From: Theocolax elegans
Lineage: Eukaryota; Arthropoda; Insecta; Hymenoptera; Cerocephalidae
DNA length: 64,000 nucleotides
Assembly (NCBI GenBank): GCA_026168455.1
Contig: CM047428.1
Span: 21,666,759 to 21,730,758, forward strand
Direction: 5' to 3'
The notes beneath the pieces are model-generated. The model had not been told where the DNA came from. It worked only from the letters and a program-made list of their open reading frames with translations, and searched no databases. Positions 59,641 through 64,000 of the stretch are shown here, piece by piece; the first letter of the stretch is position 1, and each line of letters opens with the position of its first letter. Made by a program: the position numbers and the translations under genes.

Positions 59641-60205
59641 AAACCAGACGATTTACGTGCGTAATCACCCGGACATATGATATGTACGTATGTGTGGGTA
59701 TATACAAAATTGAAGAAACGATTGTATCACTTAAGTATAAAAGGCAGTTTGGACAATTGAGCCACGGACGATTGAGTAAAGATCGTAAAATTTACGATCG
59801 TCTGGCCGTCGAGGTTCGGAGAGAATTGTCGTGCGAAATGGAAAATTATTGCTTGTTCTTGGGTATTTAAACTTGCGGGTATATACACAGTTGTTATATA
59901 CACCCGAAACCAATAAAATTTGGTTAAGCGCCTCGAGACATTGTTTCGGTTGTTATTACGATTAAATCTCGTGTGCAGTAACTGTATATTTGTGCTTTTT
60001 TTCTTCATATGAGAATATAGAGAGTGCGTTTACTTTTGTGTTTGTATTGCATTGTGTATATGGGTATTTAGAAATTGTTTACTTGTTTCTTGGTCTTGAA
60101 AAATGTGACGTTTATGGGCAGAGACTGGCTAATTTATGTTGATAAAAATTGTGGTGATTTCTTTTATCGTTGGGGTAATGATAATATGAAGTAAAAATCT
60201 ATTTC
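59641..60205. other. Lower-AT segment grading into AT-rich
   Basis: Includes GTCTGGCCGTCGAGGTTCGG (about 59799) and CGCCTCGAGACATTGTTTCGG. Overlapping frames of 60-93 codons on both strands (59682-60008) lack domains. An ATTTACGATCGTCTGG word near 59790 and GACGATTTACG near 59647 are related short repeats. Confidence 0.35.
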
Positions 60206-60210
60206 GGTAC

Positions 60211-61074
60211 ACGGAGAAAAAATGTTGTAGTAAAAATTAGAGTAATGGAGAGACAGATTGATAACAAATTACTATTTTGTTATGTAGGAACAATGTACGA
60301 GACATACGGTTAGTTTGGGATCATTTAGAAATTTTTCATTTAAATGTGTATATTTTTTAACTATAATGTTTAATAATCCACAACTTTCGAAGAAAATATC
60401 GTAGAGTAATTTTAGAAAAAAAGCAAAATATAGGATATTTCTATATCTTTCAACTGATATTATTCATAATTACTAGCATTAATTATTTTAAAAAATGTAT
60501 AGCTGATGGAACGATTTTTGAACAAAATTTAAAAAATCCTCCCGCTTAAAATAAGCGTACAGTTATTTTCTAAAATAGAAGAGTATCGTTTAATCAGTTT
60601 TAGTTTTGTTCGAAAAATTAATTCAGGTAATTCTGAGTGGTATCAGTTTAAAATACCTGTATTTTGCTTTCTTTTAAATTATACTACGTTATTTTCTTCG
60701 AATGTAATGGATTATTAAATATCAGATACAAAATATACATTTTAAATAAAATGATCCTGAACTTATGGACGGTATACTTTCGAAAAGTAATTCAGTTCTG
60801 AAGTGGTAATCAGTTTTAAAAATACCTGTATTTTGCTTTCTTTTAAATTATACTACGTTATTTTCTTCGAATGTAATGGATTATTAAATATCAGATACAA
60901 AATATACATTTTAAATAAAATGATCCTGAACTTATGGACGGTACTGTATAGTATATATTAATAGATATTTAAGAAATTTTCCTATAACAAAATAGTAATT
61001 TGTTATCATTTGTTAAATCTACCTCTCCATTACTTAACAACATCGTCATTTTTATTATAACATTTTTTCTCCGT
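60211..61074. mobile_element. ~860 bp palindromic element with CGGAGAAAAAA ends
   Basis: The left end, ACGGAGAAAAAATGTTGTAG, and the right end, ATTTTTTCTCCGT, are inverted. Further inside, AATTACTATTTTGTTAT pairs with ATAACAAAATAGTAATTTG and TAATGGAGAG with CTCTCCATTA. The interior also carries inverted blocks (GGATCATTTAGAA versus TAAAATGATCC). There is no transposase frame. The interior includes a tandem duplication of about 169 bp, listed separately. Confidence 0.75.
60609..60945 (+). repeat. ~169 bp tandem duplication inside the palindromic element
   Basis: AATACCTGTATTTTGCTTTC occurs at 60652 and 60821. The following 110 or so bases to TGAACTTATGGACGGTA are the same in both copies, while the leading edges (TTCGAAAAATTAATTCAGG versus TTCGAAAAGTAATTCAG) differ by small indels. 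Confidence 0.88.
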
Positions 61075-61413
61075 CTTGAATTCTCATATTTTTTTGGTTA
61101 TTTTTAAAAGGTTGTGGTTACAATGTGGACGACGTATCGCTCATTCATAACCTAAGATTAGTTAGTTCGATGAAATATTTTTTTTATTAGAAACTTCAAA
61201 TTTTAATAGAGAAGTATTATAATTTTATATGAACATATTATGTGATGTTTACAATGTTGATAATTTACTGATAATATACTAGCGGAAAATAAATTATATC
61301 GTTTAATTATAGTTTGTTTAACCAAAAAAAAAACGATTGTTATAAAAAAAGAACGAAATAATCATTACCATAAACATAAAACCATCTAATATAATCAACA
61401 TAAGAAATCTTAA

Positions 61414-61798
61414 GGGGGTTCCATACTCAATTTTTGATGATTAATTAATAAAAAAGTAGAACAGTATGTGAAAAAATAAGAGAAGAGGCGCCTTCGTTTA
61501 TTGACAATCTAACTGTGTGCTGAATTTTAGATTTAAATATTATTGCGTTTTTGAGAAAAGTCTTACCAACAAATATCAAATCTTTTCACCTCGTTGAAGT
61601 TAGGTTCACATTTTTGGTAAGACTTTTTACAAAAACGCAATATAATTTTAATCTGAAATTCAGCACACAGTTAGATTATTAATAAACGAAGGCGCCTCTT
61701 CTCTTATTTTTTCACATGCTGTTTTATTTACAAATTTATTACTAATAATCGTGATTGCCGGTAAAGTAGGGAGTATAAATATTGACTATGGCACCCCG
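61414..61798. mobile_element. 385 bp TTAA-flanked MITE
   Basis: TTAA at 61410-61413 and TTAA at 61799-61802 bracket ends GGGGGTTCCATACTCAATTT (left) and, inverted right, CGGGGTGCCATAGTCAATAT. Long inner arms pair: AGAGAAGAGGCGCCTTCGTT with its complement near 61683-61702, CTAACTGTGTGCTGAATTT with AAATTCAGCACACAGTTAG, and GTCTTACCAA with TTGGTAAGAC. The loop is short (about 61565-61610) and carries GTTGAAGTTAGGTTCAC. A hairpin-forming, non-autonomous element with piggyBac-type target choice. The terminal word also matches 33691, 34623 and 59030. Confidence 0.88.
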
Positions 61799-61802
61799 TT
61801 AA

Positions 61803-62095
61803 CTATAACAAATAAAAAATCCTCCTCCAATTTTCTGACCAACTTATGACCAAAATTTCACAAAGAAATGAACAATCATACAAGACATATTCATTTATAA
61901 AAAATCTTAATTATACCGAAAAACAAAAACCTTCTCTAATTTTCTAACCACTTTTTTTGAAATTCATACGAAAATTATAAAAAAAAGAAAAGGAAATTAA
62001 AACTCGAACTGTCCGTGTAATAAAACAAATGTGAATTAACACACCCGCATTCGTATAATATAGATGAATCATATACCCTAACCTAAAATTCCGAG
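61803..62095. other. AT-rich spacer
   Basis: AT-rich with one minus motif copy (CCTAACCTAAAATTCC near 62077). Nothing else is supported. Confidence 0.45.
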
Positions 62096-62098
62096 TAA

Positions 62099-62130
<32 letters not shown>

Positions 62131-62349
62131 GAAGTCTCGCAAAGCGCGCGTGTGTCTCTTCTAATAGCGATTAAAAAGATTCTTGGATCTCGCGCGCACG
62201 TGTTCCAATTTTCTTATCACTTTTCGGTAGAAGCCTGCGTTTAATAATAATAATAATAACAATAATAATAATATTATACGAGATTTTTCGATGGATCGCG
62301 AGAAGAAGCACTCGTGGATGCGGTGTGTGTGGGTGGGTGGATGGGTGTA

Positions 62350-62404
<55 letters not shown>
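62099..62404. repeat. Microsatellite cluster (TC)n, (AAT)n, (GT)n, (TA)n
   Basis: (TC)n at about 62103-62131, AAT/AAC triplets at 62242-62272, GTGTGTGTGGGTGGGTGG at about 62322, and (TA)n at 62352-62404. Frames of 62 and 135 codons that cross these tracts (62291-62479 plus, 62161-62568 minus) are made of repeat-encoded Tyr/Ile/Leu and are rejected. Confidence 0.9.
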
Positions 62405-62407
<3 letters not shown>

Positions 62408-62539
62408 TGTGGGGGGTGTGTGCGCGTAGATCGACATTTCGATTTCCAAGAGCGCCGAAGGCTATATAAATGCACTTGACTTGTCGATGAACTCGGTTTT
62501 TCTGGGAGGTCCTGATTTATAAATCGCTCGTATGATATA

Positions 62540-62576
62540 TATATATACGGATAACCTCCAGCGAACATTCAGTCCT
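62540..62576 (+). promoter_or_regulatory. TATA plus initiator promoter candidate
   Basis: TATATATA at 62540-62547 lies 31 to 24 bases upstream of the A in TTCAGTC (A at 62571), the arthropod initiator consensus TCAGTY. Spacing is ideal for a Pol II core promoter. Downstream, AAGGTAAAGTG near 62666 is donor-like, which would give a noncoding first exon of about 98 bases. TA-rich sequence makes TATA boxes common by chance here, so only the joint spacing supports the call. Confidence 0.3.
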
Positions 62577-62683
62577 TTTAGTCATCGAGCGATATAACCT
62601 CGCCGAGTGGGATTAACTTCTGATTTTTCCTTTTTTATTATATGATTTTTTTTTCTTCTTTTGGCAAGGTAAAGTGTACTCAT

Positions 62684-62978
62684 AGTAGTTGGATATAATG
62701 TGAAAATTGGGACCGATTTGTTGTGAATGTGATGTGTGCAGAGTGGCATAATGATTGTTTGTGATGCAAGCTTTCTAGATGTATACTAAAATAATGTTGA
62801 TTTGTGTATTGGATTCGTTATAATTAACCATTGAACATAATTTTGAGGTTATGTTTCAGATGTGATTTTACAAGTTTACTCTTGAATATATACCATTATC
62901 CAATGCTTGGACACGTGTTGCAATATTGGTCAACTACTGGATCCACATTTTTATAGATCCACAGTGTCCGACCACTGT
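62684..62978 (-). mobile_element. ~292 bp TIR element, copy 2 (inverted)
   Basis: This is the reverse-orientation counterpart of 55466-55757. Shared words include AAGCTTTCTAGATGTATACT, TGGACACGTGTTGCAATATT and GGTCAACTACTGGATCCACA. It ends with CAGTGTCCGACCACTG, whose terminal CAGTGGTCGGACA pairs with the other end, AGTAGTTGGATATA. Here the dispersed motif inside reads TTTTGAGGTTATGTTTCAG, better preserved than in copy 1. Confidence 0.8.
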
Positions 62979-64000
62979 AACCGTGTGCATCGATTTTTAT
63001 ATACTTTCGTATCTCATAAAATTAAATCTGCAAACGTGTATTAATTGTTACATTAATTGTATAATGACTTTGCAAAAATTTTGAAGATTTCCGCTCCCCC
63101 GGTCAAAAATTGACAATTTTCACTGGTCAACTCAATAGTTTAAAAAAATAATAAAGTGCAATGTCAGTAATATACGTGGCAATGAATGTATTAAATTAAG
63201 AAATATTAATTACAATTCTGATTTGAAAAATCCTGGTTTTTCATGAATTCGGTTAAAATTTCTCCAAGTACTGGGTCCTTTACCTTGTGCGAAATAAAAT
63301 TAGCAGTTTTCGAATGAAAAGAAAAAACTTTAGCAATTTCTTACCTAACCTTGAAATCTTACATGGCCAAGGAAAATTTTGTAAAATGCTCACAGGAAAT
63401 CGAGTTTGTTAGGTGTTTTACGATATATTAATATACCCTATAGCTGAAAAGAGTGTACTGGGAATTGAAGATTGTGAGGTTAGGTCAAACTATTTGACTT
63501 CATTTTCGTTACGTCTGTGAAACCAAATTGGTTTACATAAATGTATTTATTTTTAATAAGAATCTTGATAACTATGCTAAATTGTTGAGATTTTTATACT
63601 AATTTATAACCGGCAATTATATTAAAATTTATTAGGTTAGTTTTAATTATTGTGAAAAACATTTTTAATTGAACTATATAAGATTTAGTTTGCTAAATGA
63701 TAAAATTCTCATTGTAATATTTGCGTTGACACTCAAGTATAAAAATGGTCAATTGTTAAAAAAATGTTTCACTATACTATAACTAAAAACTATTTAAATG
63801 TTTATCTTATTATTTTCGAACGTTTAACTAAATTACTCAATTTTGCGATTGTAATACAAATATTATTACTTTATACGTATACTAAATTTTATATATTTTT
63901 TTCAGTTATTTTTTATATTCATTCCAAAAATGGCAAAAAGAATCACTTGGTTCCCTAGTAGAATTTCAACATTTGAAGGTTAAATAAAACTCTAATTTTG
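62979..64000. other. AT-rich terminal segment
   Basis: AT-rich with dispersed-motif copies in both orientations (CTAACCTTGAAATCTTAC near 63345, GATTGTGAGGTTAGGTC near 63471). The 64-codon frame at 63764-63958 is rich in Ile, Leu, Tyr and Phe and has no domain. Confidence 0.5.

Noticed and set aside
62161..62568. 135-codon minus-strand frame
   Set aside because: Most of its length is (TA)n, CA/GT and AAT triplet repeat. No domain, and the frame ends follow repeat boundaries.

Overview
This 64 kb window looks like intergenic or deep intronic DNA from an animal nuclear genome, most probably an insect. It is very A+T-rich (I estimate 72-73% by eye). It has long (TA)n, (CA)n, (TC)n and (AAT)n microsatellites, foldback and MITE-type DNA transposons, a tRNA-like Pol III promoter pair, and a pervasive short dispersed motif, TTTTGAGGTTAGGT / ACCTAACCTCAAAA. 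That motif abundance and base composition suggest an insect, possibly a hymenopteran, but I cannot fix the species. I found no prokaryotic operon, rRNA gene, CRISPR array or convincing protein-coding gene. Nearly all long open frames are translated microsatellite or lie in repeats.

Layout. Positions 1-9500: an exact-looking 749 bp tandem duplication (346-1845), AT-rich spacer, several strongly diverged tandem arrays (2830-3120, 4660-5470, 7890-8215, 8830-9440) and microsatellites. Positions 9500-24800: lower-AT islands (9480-9900, 10780-11030, 12560-13045, 16860-17115, 19390-19610, 21440-21800, 23170-23410) alternate with old tandem arrays built on a different short unit each time. Positions 25000-34700: a 224 bp tandem duplication, a 1 kb near-perfect foldback element (29387-30382) inserted in a TTTTAATTGG array, a 90 bp-unit array at 31470-31890, and the first TTAA-flanked MITE. 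Positions 36500-43300: CA/GT blocks, a well-preserved TTAA-flanked MITE (39424-39742) and a 1369 bp tandem duplication (40126-42863). Each copy of that duplication carries a GC-richer core with a 12 bp E-box palindrome, an octamer and a possible 3' splice site. Positions 47000-53250: (TA)n tracts and a 3 kb rearranged duplication in which a ~154 bp unit, with an intact 32-codon frame, occurs four times between (TA)n tracts. Positions 54487-64000: a TTAA-type MITE interrupted by a GC-richer insert with tRNA A and B boxes (a SINE candidate), a pair of inverted copies of a ~292 bp TIR element, an ~860 bp CGGAGAAA-terminated palindromic element, a further TTAA MITE, and a TATA+Inr promoter candidate.

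No genes can be described as working together. The strongest biology is repeat biology: a TTAA-target-site MITE family with at least four recognisable copies plus relics, a large foldback element, a SINE nested in a MITE, and (TA)n-bounded unit amplification. The most likely functional DNA is the set of GC-richer islands, above all the duplicated one. Boundaries of diverged arrays are approximate because they were read by eye.
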